This document shows, piece after piece, positions 44,548-56,120 of a stretch of DNA of 64,000 bases; position 1 is the stretch's first letter; each line of letters opens with the position of its first letter. The position numbers and the translations under genes are program-made. Source of the stretch: Begonia masoniana (taxonomy: Eukaryota > Streptophyta > Magnoliopsida > Cucurbitales > Begoniaceae); the NCBI GenBank assembly GCA_022432975.1, contig CM039509.1, positions 18,365,760 through 18,429,759 of the forward strand, in the 5' to 3' direction. Below the pieces are notes generated by a model. It worked only from the letters and a program-made list of their open reading frames with translations, made no database searches and was not told where the DNA came from.

Positions 44548-45666
44548 TGTAACACCCGAAAAATTTCAATAACGCGTATAGGCTTAGGATTATGGTTAAG
44601 GTAATTAAAGTGAAGTAATATTTGGTATTGGTTAGAAGGGAGAAAAGAGTTTGGAAAATTCAAAGCCAATAAGAAATAAACTTTAATTGTGTGAAAAGTG
44701 AATGGAAAAGTGGTTTATAAAATGGTGATTCAAGTTGGATTTAAAGGAGGAAAGGAGGAGGGTTGTTTTGCAATTATAAAGAGGTTTGTGGTGGAAAATA
44801 AAAAGTGGAAAAAACTTTTAGGTTAAAAAGGAAAATGTGAACACAAAATTCATAATTTTTCCCCTTCCTCCACGATTTCTTCTTGGCTGCCATTGAAGCT
44901 CATCCAAGCTTCTTCTCATCAAGGATTCAAGAGTTTTTGAGGTAAAAGTAAGTGGGTTTTGTGTTTGATGCAACTTAGGGTTGATTTTTAGTGTTATGAT
45001 GGAGTTTGTGTGAGTTTTAGTTAGGGTTTGGAAACCCTAGCTTAAGAGCTCCGAAATTTGGATTCTTTGATGAGTGTTCTTCCTATTTTGGTTATTTAAG
45101 TTTTAGATAGATTAGCTTAGGTTGATTTTAAGGATGGAGTGAAGATTGGAGTTGAATTTGGGAAAAATGGTTTTGTACAAAAGTGGCCGATTCTGTTGGC
45201 TGGAGTTTCGGTTTGGTTCTTGAATTGGTTTGGTTAATTTAAGCATTTCAATGGATAGTAGACGTGTAGAGCTTTCCGAGTTGGGGTGGCACGTCGAAAT
45301 CCGTTGAAAGATGTGGAAGTTATGGCCGTTTAAAGTTGGACGTCGGTAAATTTCATAAAAAATGGGTTTGTGTGTTTAATTATGAGATTGTTTGAGTGTT
45401 GGTTAGTTTTAGGTTAAAAGTGATGGTTAGTTTAAGTTAGTTGAAGTTTTAGAATCCTTTAGCGTGTTACTAAGTAACTTTTCGTTATTTGTTAGGTGAT
45501 CGAACGTGTGATTTGACTGGTGGAAGTGAGAAATCAATTACCGAGACGCCAGGTAAGTAGAGGACGTTTGTTTTGCCTTCGGGGCTACACCACGGAACGG
45601 TAGGGAATTGTTATTTGTTGATTTCTTTGCCTGGTTTGAATTGTGAGCTGGTTGCTTTGCTTTGAG

Positions 45667-46017
45667 GTGTCTCGAGTGGAAGAATTTCTACTCGAGAGGT
45701 ACGCAACTGTGTCTCGAGTGCTACTCGAGAGGTACGCAACTGTGTCTCGAGTGCTACTCGAGAGGTACGCAACTGTGTCTCGAGAGCTACTCGAGAGGTA
45801 CGCAACTGTGTCTCGGGTGCTACTCGAGGGGTACGCAACTGTGTCTCGGGTGCTACTCGAGGGGTACGCAACTGTGTCTCGGGTGCTACTCGAGGGGTAC
45901 GCAACTGTGTCTCGGGTGCTACTCGAGGGGTACGCAACTGTGTCTCGGGTGCTACTCGAGAGGTACGCAAATGTGTCTCGGGTGCTACTCGAGAGGTACG
46001 CAAATGTGTCTCGAGTA
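45667..46017. repeat. 33-bp tandem repeat, about 10 copies (alpha3)
   Basis: Units CTACTCGAGAGGTACGCAAC plus TGTGTCTCGAGTG, inside the predicted second intron. Open frames on both strands are a product of the 33-bp (11-codon) period. Confidence 0.93.
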
Positions 46018-46826
46018 GAATGGATATTCTATGAGAGAGGTACGCCTACGATTAATGAAATGAGAACGTGATACATACAACCGAGAGTAGAAATTACATG
46101 TGCTAGGTTGACTGCATTGTGGTGTTGTGGTGTTGTGTAGCTTGCATTTTATCTAGTCGTATTTGTTAACCCCTACTTGCTAAGCGTAAGCTTACGTGTG
46201 CGTGTGTGTTCTGTGGTGTAGGTGACGAGTTTTATACAGGTGAGGTTGATGAGACAGCTCAGGATTAGGCCGCAGTCGGAGGAGTACGGGGTCCGCCGGT
46301 GCAGGCTATTGTAGGGGCGTCTCGATTACTATCGTCCTCGGGTATTTTGTGGGAAGGTGGTAGATGGTTTGGTAAGCGTTTTGTAAGGCTTTTTGTTTAA
46401 AACGACTTCGACTTATTGGATGTTTAGTATGAATATTTACAAAAATGTTTTGGTAGTGGATTTTAATGTTTTGAGTTGGGGATATTGTGTTTAATGGTTG
46501 TAGTATTTGGGAAGTTGAAAACATACATTTTTGGGTGTTTGGTTTCAAGGTTTGGTGTAAAGAAATTTAGGCGTTATGCCGTCCTTTTTGTTTTTAAACT
46601 ATTTAACGTCAGGTTATATTCGCTATTTTTTTATTTAATCGTTTGAAGTCGGTTTTCTATAAAACTTACGGGATTTGAAGATTTATGTGTCGGGAGTGTA
46701 TGGTAAAAATTTCGGGATTTTTGGAGGGGTCGGGCTCATAGAAGAGTGTAGAAAAGTCGGGAAGGTCAAGAAAAGTCAAAACGGGGTGTTTTGGAGCGTT
46801 TTTGAGCGGAAAAAACCCGAGCCGGC

Positions 46827-47000
46827 CTGATCGATCGGGCTTGGGTCACGACCGATCGCGGCCGGGATCATTTTTGGTGAAAATAGCCCGAGAGGGCCCG
46901 ATCGATCGGGCCCAAATCGCGACCGAACGCGATTGGGCACACGCGGGGTGTGCCCAGCGCGCGCAGTGCGCTGTCTGGGGGCGCGCGGCGCCCAGCAGCA
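46827..47000. repeat. GATCGATC module and GC block, alpha3
   Basis: GATCGATCGGGC and degenerate ACCGATCG copies (46827-46925), then a short GCGCGC stretch. More eroded than in alpha2. Confidence 0.8.
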
Positions 47001-47229
47001 GTTTTTTTTTAAAAAAAAGTTTTTGATTCCGATTTCCACTTTGTTTTAACCCGACTTTTCCCAACATATTTTAAACATATTTTGGCACGTTTTCCAACAA
47101 AAATCGAGGGTTCGAAAAACCCGAAAACCGAGTCAAAAAATTTACAAAAAATCTTTTTAAACGTGGTTTAAACACGGGTTTGGTTAGCAACGTGACGCAC
47201 CGGGCCCGGGGCAGGTTCGGGGCGTTACA

Positions 47230-47584
47230 GTTTGGGTTTCACTCTCAGTAGACTACACCAATATATTACCAGCAAATAGGTTCAAACAAGAATAAAACGT
47301 GTTCAGATTTTTGAAGATAACTATGTAAGCTCTAATCAATGCAAACTAAAACAAATCACCCTTCTACTTAGTATATCTCAAGGAGTTTAAAGTATGAATT
47401 TATTTCATTTAAATCATCATTGACACCTTAACCAAGATTTCAGAATGCATAACCATATAATATATCCTAGAGCAACAGAGCATACAAAATCATTTGAAAT
47501 AGAAAGCACCCCCAAACTTAATACGAACATTGTCCTCAATGGAGACAAAACATATACGAAAAATATGAAAGGGGATAACGTACC
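47230..47584 (-). other. Tat/Athila-like 3' untranslated region, second part
   Basis: Continues the element after alpha3. It includes CACCCCCAAACTTAATACG at 47508 and TTGTCCTCAA, the minus-strand TTGAGGACAA...AAGTTTGGGGG signature seen downstream of the last ORF in Tat/Athila elements. Confidence 0.6.
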
Positions 47585-48061
47585 TTAGGTGGGGCCTGGC
47601 ATATCGTCCTCCTCATCCTCTGGTGGAGGAGTATAAGGCTGAAGTAAATGCTCTGGGTAATAAGGAAATGGGGGACTTGATTGTGTCGAGTAGCTCTGGT
47701 GAGCATTGAACGCTTCTAGGTATTGAGCCGTAAATTAAGCATGCTCCAGGTGGCGTGATTGGAGGTCGGTCAGTCGATGCTCCCTTTGGGATTGCCGGGT
47801 CATTAATGTTTCCATCATGCACCCAAGATCATCCATTGTGTAGGAACGTTGAGGAATGGCCGAAGAGGATGATGCACCTCCAGTTCCAGTCTGACTTTAA
47901 TAGCGCTGTTTAAGGCGAGCTTCTCTGTGAGCCTGTCGTTTGGCTGCTAAGGTCGCATTTTCAGAGCTGAAGTATCGAGAATTTTTAAGACGCCGTACGC
48001 GAGGCAGAGGTACAGGCTGCGGAGGAATGACCGCAGTTACATCATGTTCATTGAACCCTAA
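47585..48061 (-). pseudogene. C-terminal ORF fragment of the Tat/Athila-like element
   Basis: The minus-strand frame ends FPYYPEHLLQPYTPPPEDEE plus DDMPGPT and a stop at 47585-47587. Upstream it reads DDLGCMMETLMTRQSQREHR and LTDLQSRHLEH. TAA codons at about 47737 and 47897 interrupt it, and VRRLKNSRYFSSENATLAAK lies further upstream. The acidic proline-rich tail and the following AAGTTTGGGGGTG fit the extra C-terminal ORF of these elements. It is cut at 48061 by element B. Confidence 0.6.
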
Positions 48062-50299
48062 TGTAATGACCCGACCCCACATCGGTGCCGCCACGACCTA
48101 TACCATGACCTACATACATATTACCTTCGCCCGTTCACATAAACTCCTTAAGTTTCATTTATTTCATTCCTCGTTTCCTTTCCTTTACATTCGTTAGAGA
48201 ACAGACTCAGGCTGTAGCGCACCCAATTCCTATCCCTTACTCTGCCGTGAAAATTTTTCATTTTATACTATTAAGTAAATTTCGACTTCTAAAGCGTTAA
48301 TTCAAAGTCTAACCGTTGAAATCGTTTTTAAAATCATTTGAAGAAACCTATTAAATAAAAGAGAACCATCGGCCAAACTTAACGAGAGCAAAAAGGGCAT
48401 TTTGCCTGTAAAAAGCACGGCCGATCGATCGGCCCCTTTCAGCCGATCAATCGGCTGCTGTAAAAATAGGGGGGCGATCGATCGCCCCCATATCAGCCTA
48501 GAAAAACCAGAGAGTTGGCCAATATATGTGCCGATCAATCGCCCCTCCTGGTGATCGATCGGCACACTCTCTGGATTTCGGATCCAGAGAGCTGCCTTCC
48601 CTTTTCCTTTCCTTTCCTCCCATCCCTGCACATTTCACACTCACCCCACCATTTTTCTCTTCCCACGGGTTATGTACGCATCGACTACGCCAGCCACTCC
48701 CACGAGCATCCTCTTTCAAACTGTAGGGTCGTCAGGTGGAGGGACATCGTCCTCACCATGCTCAAAGTCACCCACACCATAAAGACATCTATGAGACAAA
48801 ATCTCAGTAAATTATACATAAATGTCTATGCATGAACATGTATATGCTATGCTATGAAATAGTCCGTCCATGTCAATTCATATATAAGTACGTGTCAGTC
48901 TATGGTCATCGAAAACACTCGAGAGATGGATAGGGCACGTCAAGCGGTTAGACAGCCCACACTATCTGAAGGGAGGAAAACCCGGTCACCACGGAATGCC
49001 AGGTCTGAACCTCATCCCTGATAACCTCATGCCATGGTTGTTCACATGATACTTTACTTGCATTTACATGCATTCTCTTTACAATGAAATCAATGCGTAA
49101 GTTTGTTTTCATGACGTTTTGAAACCATGATGCATGAATAATTCAATATGAACAATATAACATATATAACGTGAATACAATCAAAACATCACAATACTTA
49201 ATCTATAAAACAACCAAACTTAAACTACCCAACCAAAGCAATTTAAACAAACAAAGCACCAAATTATCCTCAACACAATTCTGACATATGGTGTAGGCTA
49301 ATCGGCCACAGTAAGTCACGAGAACTTACCTCGGATCATTAGCACACCTTGCTCTTCGTCTCGAGCTTTGTCACCTAAGTCAATTCACAACTTCCTTTGT
49401 TAAAACCGAGCCTAAACAATGAGATTTCGTAAACTAACGAAACTCCTAACTAAAGGAAATTTTCTAAAATTCTAATTGACTTCTCTCAGGCATTTTGTCG
49501 AACAACTTACGCTCACAAACCTTAAAACTCCATTAATGGAGTTCTCCAAGTTTTCCAAAATCGATTTTTCAACTAAAACTCCAAACACATCGATTATTTC
49601 ACCCAATAACGTCCAATAATCGTAAATACAATGATATCTAACTATTTTTAACAAAACCCGACTATTTCGACGAAAATCTAACAAAACCCTAACCGTTTAA
49701 ACCTCTAGAAATCGGGAACTAAAGCCGAGAAATGCTAGAAACTTACCTAGGAAGGGTCTACGGAGAAAAAAATGTGAAGAAACTATTTAATTGGAGTGGA
49801 GGAATCGGCGTTGATGAAGAATCGTTGTTGTCTGGAGAAGAAAAGTCGCCAAAGGGAGAGGAGAGGGAGAGAAAAACATGAAGTGTGGGAGAAATAGGGG
49901 TTTTGGCATTTTTAATCAATTTGGCTTGGCAAATTACCAGTTCGCCCCTTTATTTGGTTTTCCGTTTATCCTATTGTTCGACTATCGGTTCGGTTTCTCC
50001 AAAATTTCTTTATTTCACCAAGAATTCCGACTTATTACTAGGGCTCTAATAAAACTTTCCTTTCATCAAACGGATTTAATTTACTATTTTTACGAATTAA
50101 ATCTCTATAAGGTCAAAACGGAAACTTAAGCGTTACATTTCGGTTTGAATCTCTTAAACTCCCATATTTCTCCTAAAATCCATATTAATTATAAGGATTC
50201 CATTAAAACTCTCAATCCGCAAAACAGACATATTTCGATTATTTACAAAAAAATGCTATTGCGCGCAAAATTAGAAAACTCGTAAAACTGGGTGTTACA
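48062..50299 (-). repeat. 3' LTR of element B
   Basis: TGTAATGACC ... GGTGTTACA, 2238 bp. Minus-strand landmarks are donor 1 CCTAG|GTAAGT near 49747, acceptor 1 ACTTAG|GTGAC at 49374/49375, small exon 49330-49374 (45 nt), donor 2 CGAG|GTAAGTT at 49329/49330, stem TGAGA..TCTCA 48792-48806, and box 48767-48780, where the acceptor AG has become GG (GGTGTGG|GTGAC). The frame after it reads DFEHGEDDVPPPDDPTV then stop. MPERSQLEF then TAG starts at 49493. Confidence 0.88.
48418..48570. repeat. GATCGATC module, B 3' LTR
   Basis: GCCGATCGATCGGCCCC and GGGCGATCGATCGCCCCC palindromes, with an adjacent CTCTCTGGATTTCGGATCC stem. Confidence 0.85.
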
Positions 50300-50314
50300 T
50301 TCCATCCACCTTAA
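50300..50314 (-). other. Polypurine tract of element B
   Basis: The minus strand reads AATTAAGGTGGATGGAA before the LTR, nearly identical to the PPT of element D. Confidence 0.78.
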
Positions 50315-50339
50315 TTGAAATTTTGTCCTCAAAATTAGA

Positions 50340-51663
50340 TTATACAAATAATTCTGGATACTTAGCCATCATAGCCTGTTGTCTTTCCCAGGTTGCTTCC
50401 TCTACGCCACGATTCCGCCACAAGACTTTGACTAGTGGAATCTCCTTGTTTCTCAACACCTTAATAGAGGATTCCAGAATTTGTAGCGGCTTCTCCACGT
50501 AGGTCAATGTAGGCTGTACCTTAATCTCCCGTGCTTCTACGATATGCGATGGGTCACGCACACACTTCCTGAGCATGGACACATGAAAGATGTTGTGGAT
50601 GCTCTCCATTGATGCCGAAAGCTGTAATCGATAAGTCATCTTCCCGATCTGCTTCAGAATAGGGAAGGGTCCCACGTATCGAGGGCTTAGCTTGCCTCTT
50701 CTTTTGAATCTCATGACACCTTTGAATGGAGAAATTTTCAAATATACCTCGTCACCTTATTAAACTCTAACCCCCTTCTTCTATTGTCGGCATAGCTTTT
50801 CTGACGGCTCTGAGCTATCTCAATGCGCTGTCTGATAATTGCGATCTTTTCCGCTATTTGCTGTAGAATATCGGGGCCAATAATACTAGCCTCTCCAACC
50901 TCATCCCAATACAGCGGTGACCTGCACTTCCGTCCATACAATGCTTCATATGGTGCCATGCCGATCGTAGCTTGAAAACTGTTGTTATATGAGAACTCGA
51001 TCAGTGGCAAATACCTGCTCCACGACCTTGGAATTCCAGCACACAAGCTCTGAGCATATCCTCAAGGATTTGATTCGTTCGTTCTGTCTGACCATCGGTC
51101 TGAGGGTGGAATGCCGTGCTGAAGTTCAACTGAGTTCTTATGGCCTCGTGGAAACTCTTCCAAAATCTCGAAGTAAACCTCAGATCTCGGTCTGAAACTA
51201 TCGAAACAGGCACCCCGTGCAGTCTAACAATCTCTTGCACGTAAAGCTCGGCGAGCTGATCCATGGAGAATGTTGCTTTAACTGGAAGAAAGTGGGTCGA
51301 CTTTGTCAAACGGTCCACTATCACCCAAATTTCGTCGTGTCCTTTCGTCGTTTTTAGGAGCCCAACAATAAAATCCATTGAGATCTGCTCCCATTTTCGC
51401 TCCGGGATCGGCAGTGGCTGTAAGGTTCCTGCCGGCCTTTGATGCTCTGCCCTGACCTGTTGGCAAACCAAACAGATTTCCACATACCTGGCAACCTCTC
51501 TCTTCATGTTCGGCCACCAAAAGTGTTGTTTTAAATCTCTATATATTTTCGTGCACACTAGATGCACCGAGTATGCTGAAGAATGTGCCTCGGTCAAGAT
51601 CTCTTTCTTTAACTCCTCGTTATCAGGCACATACCACCTATGCCTGAACTTTAATACCATCAT
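50340..51663 (-). pseudogene. Element B integrase and chromodomain
   Basis: Three overlapping pieces. 51001-51663 has the zinc domain ([20 protein letters not shown] ... CLVCQQVRAEHQ) and the core ([47 protein letters not shown]). A frameshift near 51020 leads to 50738-51046 (SYNNSFQATIGMAPYEALYG, QKSYADNRRRGLEF). A second, near 50750, leads to 50340-50741 with LSPRYVGPFPILKQ and the chromodomain (LRNKEIPLVKVLWRNRGVEE, ATWERQQAMMAKYPELF). The DDE residues are present. Confidence 0.9.
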
Positions 51664-53152
51664 CTGACAAGTTGCAATCGGACGAGTCCTTGGACGTCAT
51701 GCTCAAACGGTGCTTCTCACACTCCAAGTCTTCCCATTGAGCTTCCCGTATTTTGTCAAGTATCGTCGGCTTAAGAGAAATATTTGCGAGCATAGTGGAT
51801 AGCTCAGCCACGATCTCCACATCAAACCTCTCAATCTCAGACTTCAACATCACCGACATCGCTGTAAGTGAAGGCTGAATCGCAGTAGGCAATCTGCTCA
51901 AGGCATCTGCAACTTTATTCGCTTTTCCTGGGTGGTATTTGATTTTGAACTTGTAGTCCTTAACAAACTCCAACCACCTTCGTTGTAGCATATTTAGCTC
52001 TTTCTGTGTAAACAAATATTTGAGGCTCCCGTGGTCTGAGAATACCTCGCATTGCTGCCCATACAGATAACGTCTCCAAATCTTTAACACAAAGACTACT
52101 GCTGCCAGTTCCAAGTCATGCGTTGGATAGTTTTGCTCATACGGCTTCAACTGCCGAGAAGCATATGTGACAACCTTTCCCTCCTACATAAGCACACATC
52201 CAAGTCCAACCTTCGACGCATCACAATAAATGCTGAACTTGTTGCCTTCAACTGGCAGTGTCAAAACGGGAGCCGTGATCAATCTCTGCTTTAGCTCTTG
52301 AAAGCCCTTTTCACATGCAGCTGACCATACAAATTTCTCATTCTTTCTTGTGAATTGGGATAGGGGAACTGCGATCTTCGAAAATCCCTCACTAAATTTC
52401 CTATAATACCCAGCCAATCCGAAAAATCCACGTACCTCACGCACATTCTTAGGCTGCGGCCAATCTTTAACAACTTGTATTTTGGCCGGATCTACTGAAA
52501 CTCCTTTATGAGATATGATGTGGCCGAGAAAGTTCACTTGGTCTAGCCAAAACTCACATTTGGAGAATTTCGGTTAAAGTTGGTGTTGCTCTAGAATTCT
52601 CAGAACAATTCGTAGTTGCTCCTCGTGTTCCTCCCTCATCTTAGAATAGATCAAGATGTCGTCAATAAACACAACAATGAACTTGTCTAAATACTCCTTG
52701 AAAACACGGTTCATTAGATCCATAAATGTTGCGGGGGCATTCGTAAGTCCAAAAGACATAATAAGGAACTCGTAATGCCCATACCTCATTTGAAATGCTG
52801 TCTTTGGAATGTCTTCCCGTCAGACCTTCAACTAATAATAACCCGAGCGTAGGTCAATCCTTGAAAATACTCGGGCACCCTGCAGTTGGTCAAATAGGTC
52901 ATCGATTCGGGGCAACTGATACTTATTCTTCACCGTCAATTTATTCAACTCTCTATAATCTATGCACATCTTGAGAGTTCCATTCTTCTTTTTAACGAAC
53001 AGAACCAGCGCACCCCAAGTAGAAAAGCTATGTTGGATGAACCCCTTATCCAACAAATCTTCTAGCTGAGACTTCAACTTTCTCAATTCGGCTGGCGCCA
53101 ATCTGTACGGGTTCTTAGAAGCAGGTTCAGAACTTGGGCACACATCAATCAC
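51638..53152 (-). pseudogene. Element B RT and RNase H
   Basis: Pieces in one frame separated by stops: 53152-52832 ([27 protein letters not shown] then TAG), 52789-52574 with an intact FIDDILIYS box, 52537-52184 ([28 protein letters not shown] then TAG), and 52150-51638 ([36 protein letters not shown]). A frameshift near 51650 leads into integrase. The stops after HQL and in LKV-stop-RED also lie here. Confidence 0.9.
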
Positions 53153-53157
53153 AAACT

Positions 53158-54808
53158 CTATCTCCCGGTCCGGCAGTAGTCCGAGAAGGTCGTCGTGAAA
53201 AATCTCTGTAAACTCCCTAACAATCGGGATGTCACTTGGCGTTCCCCCTTAAGCAATTGAGTGTTGACCACAGTGACCATATAAACTGAGCATTCACCTC
53301 TAAACTGCTCTCTGACCTTCATCGAATAGGAAGCCGGTAACCCGCTTAACCTATTCATCGCCTGATAAGCAAACTCCTCTCTACCCGGGGGCCGAAAAGT
53401 CACCAACCCGGATCGGCAGTCAATGTTGGCAAAGTAGCGTGACAGCCAATCTATTCTCAAAATTAGATCATACTGCTTTATGCCCATAACTATCAACCGG
53501 GCATAAAGGGTATTGTCCCCTACAGAGACGACATTGCCCTGGAAGATGTGATCTAACTGCATAAACTCCCCTGAAAGCAGCATCACTCGATACTCGTACT
53601 CTGCTAACTAAGGCACTATCTTTAGTCTAGCTACGCATGCAGTGGAAATAAACGAGTGCATAGCACCCGTGTCTATCAAAGAAAATACCGCTGTACCGGT
53701 GACTAAGATGGTACCTGCTATAGCGGAGGGTTGGGCCTCGTCATCGACATCACTAGGCTCAATAAAAGTAAATATTCTTGGGGCCACTCTTCTTTGATCG
53801 GTAGCCGCCCTTGGACAGTTCTGAGCAAAATGGCCTACCTCTCTACATCTATAACAACTGTTCATGCTCAATCGACAAGCGCCGTAGTGTTCCTTCTGGC
53901 ACTTAGGACATATAGGCTTCTAGGTAGCCCCTTGGACTTGCTTCCCCGTGCCTTGGTCACCCTTGCCATCATAGGGCCTCTTAATACCCCTTTGTTGTTG
54001 TTGTTGTTGTTGCAGGTGTCCTCTCGGTTGCCAGTCTTTATTATGTGGTCGAGGCTGTATCTTGTGAAAGAACCCTCTAGCTGGCTCCCTCGGTTTGACA
54101 TAAATCTGTTCAGCAGCCTTAATCTCTAGCGCTCTCACCACAATCTCAGCATAGGGCACATTCCGCACCCCTGATATGATGACACTTTTTTGGATCTCTT
54201 GACTTAGCCCTTGCATAAACCGATGCACCTTGTCCTCATTAACACTGACCTAGCGTAGTGCGAACCGGGATAGGGCCCCAAACCTGCTAACATATTCGGT
54301 AACTAAGCCAGCCTGCTGCAATTGCATGAACTCCATCATTTTGGCCTCCCATACCGTATGGCTAAAGTATTTTTCATAAAATATGGCTTTAAACCGCTCC
54401 CAACTCATAACGGTTACATCTGTGGTTGGCTTGATCGTATCCCACTAGAAATGGGCATCCAGCGCCAAATGATAGGTAACGAATGCCTTTCTCCCCATCC
54501 CCTATATTCACATAAGCCAACATGTTCTCCATAGTTCGAATCTACTCCTCGGCTAAAGAGGGATCCGAAGATTGCCCGTTGAACATTGGAGGTTGTAGTT
54601 TTTGAAATCTCTCCATTCCTCGATTACTAGGAGCTGCCACCTCCTGAGTTCTATTGCCCTCACGGTTAATCAGCATATCGAGCTGTTGAGACCGTCTTTC
54701 CATATGTTGAGCCTGTCGTTCTAAGTGTTGGGGTTGTTGAGCTATAAACTCTCTCAATTGGTCAATCGTATCATCTCTCTCATTCCTATCGTTCCCTCGA
54801 CGCACCAT
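53158..54808 (-). pseudogene. gag: Element B gag and protease
   Basis: Starts MVRRGNDRNERDDTIDQLRE and is interrupted after SLAEE by TAG (expected TGG). A frameshift follows. It resumes at 54228 (FMQGLSQEIQKSVIISGVRN), with a poly-Q run (QQQQQQQ), then TAG after QGAT. It then has an intact knuckle CYRCREVGHFAQNCP and a protease site LIDTGAMHSFIS (T to M after DTGA, an ACG to ATG CpG change). A TAG follows KIVP. The last piece (53586-53158) holds LILRIDWLSRYFANI and shifts frame near 53240. Confidence 0.9.
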
Positions 54809-54951
54809 TTTGTAAACCTATACAAGTTAGAAACAATAACTTTAAGAATAAAACAAAGAAATCTTAAAAACGTACTTTCAGTTGAAGAAGCATGTCTGTG
54901 TAGCGGCTTGCGAAGTGGAGCAGTCTACAGAACCAATTTTAAAACCCGAGA

Positions 54952-54963
54952 GCTCTGATACCA
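54952..54963 (-). other. Primer-binding site of element B (tRNA-iMet)
   Basis: The minus strand reads TGGTATCAGAGC, five bases inside the 5' LTR start at 54969. Confidence 0.9.
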
Positions 54964-54968
54964 ACTTT

Positions 54969-55361
54969 TGTAACAACCCCGACCCCACGTCGGTGCCGCC
55001 ACGACCTATACCGTGACCTACATACATATTACCCTCGCCCGTTCACATAAACTCCTTAAGTTTCATTCATTTCACTCCTCGTTTCCTTTCATTTACATTC
55101 GTTAGAGAACGGACTCAGGCTGTAGCGCACCCAATTCCTATCCCTTACTCTTCTGAGAAAATTTTTCATTTTATACCATTAGGTAAATTTCGACTTTTAA
55201 AGCGCTAATTCAAAGTCTAACCGTTGAAATCGTTTTCAAAATCATTTAAAGAAACCTATTAAATAAAAGAGAACCATCGGCCAAACTTAATGAGGGCAAA
55301 AATGACATTTTACCCGTAAAGAGTGCGGTCGATCGATCGACCCCTTTCAGTCGATCGATCG
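54969..55361 (-). repeat. 5' LTR of element B, terminal 393 bp
   Basis: Matches 48062-48455 with few differences and stops inside a GATCGATCG palindrome, where element C begins. Confidence 0.88.
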
Positions 55362-55529
55362 TGTAACGACCCCGACAGAATCGCCACACAAATTCATTAC
55401 TTGATCTCATAATCATTTGATTCTTGCTTCCATACACTTTATTCATTATTATTGTTAATATTATTCCCTCTTTATTTTCTCTTTTATTATTATTATTTTT
55501 TTTTCTTTTAAAACATCTCTTGATCTGCA

Positions 55530-56120
55530 TCCACCGATAGAGTTATAGACTCACATCGTCCGATGATCACGTGTCCGCAACGCGACACCTCTGATCTCAA
55601 CCAGCAATAGATATCCGCCGGTGGTCACGGGCATTGCACGTGCCTAATTAAAGACATCGCCCGGTCCCGAACATTCTCCACTAGATGTTCATATTTACCC
55701 TACATTGACCGGTGGACATGTGTGCTTCGCGTGACCGATTTAAAACATTTCCTGACTTTAAACAATAAGAAAATACTCACATCATCTAGTCACTAGATGA
55801 CAATTTAACATCTACATCATCCGGTGAAGAATTACATTCCATCCACCGAACACTAAACGACAAAATACCATTTACATCATCCGGCGAAGAAATACGTTTC
55901 ATCCGCCGAACGCTAGACGACAAAATAACATTCCCAGCATCCGGTGAAGAAATACACTTCATCCACCGACCGCTAGACGACAAGTTAACATTTACATCAT
56001 TGGGCGAGGAAACAAACCACATCTTCCGGTGACGTCGCCCAGAAGACTCAATCGTTTAACTCTCATCTATTGACATCTGCCGATGACGTCAGCCGGGTGA
56101 TTGCCTCATCCAGCTTCTAT
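55530..56120. repeat. About 60-bp tandem array plus CCGATGACGT motifs (C LTR)
   Basis: Four copies of a roughly 60-bp unit with ACATCATCCGGTGAAGAAAT, CATCCACCGA and CTAGACGACAAAATAAC (55786-56030), flanked by degenerate CCGATGA motifs. It occupies the LTR position used by GATCGATC in other families. Confidence 0.85.

Larger units (their letters stand above)
44548..47229 (+). mobile_element. Solo LTR alpha3
   Basis: TGTAACACCCG ... GGGGCGTTACA, 2682 bp, TSD GTTTG (44543-44547 and 47230-47234). Same family as alpha2. Predicted landmarks are donor 1 TTTGAG|GTAAAA near 44940, acceptor 1 TTGTTAG|GTGAT at 45495/45496, small exon 45496-45552 (57 nt), donor 2 CCAG|GTAAGT at 45552/45553, stem TAAGC..GCTTA 46181-46194, and acceptor GGTGTAG|GTGAC at 46221/46222. 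The frame after it is DEFYTGEVDETAQD then stop. Exon 2 is open in phase (RTCDLTGGSEKSITETPG). Confidence 0.95.
48062..55361 (-). mobile_element. Element B: Tekay-like chromovirus, minus strand (5' LTR incomplete)
   Basis: 3' LTR 48062-50299, PPT about 50300-50314, gag-pol 54808-50340, PBS 54952-54963, and 5' LTR from 54969, interrupted at 55362 by element C. The rest of the 5' LTR must lie beyond the window. The two LTR starts match closely over the first 400 bp. It is inserted in the Tat/Athila-like element. Confidence 0.88.

Noticed and set aside
45611..46071. ORFs on both strands encoding 11-residue repeats
   Set aside because: They follow from the 33-bp tandem period in alpha3. No start context, homology or conservation in alpha1 or alpha2.
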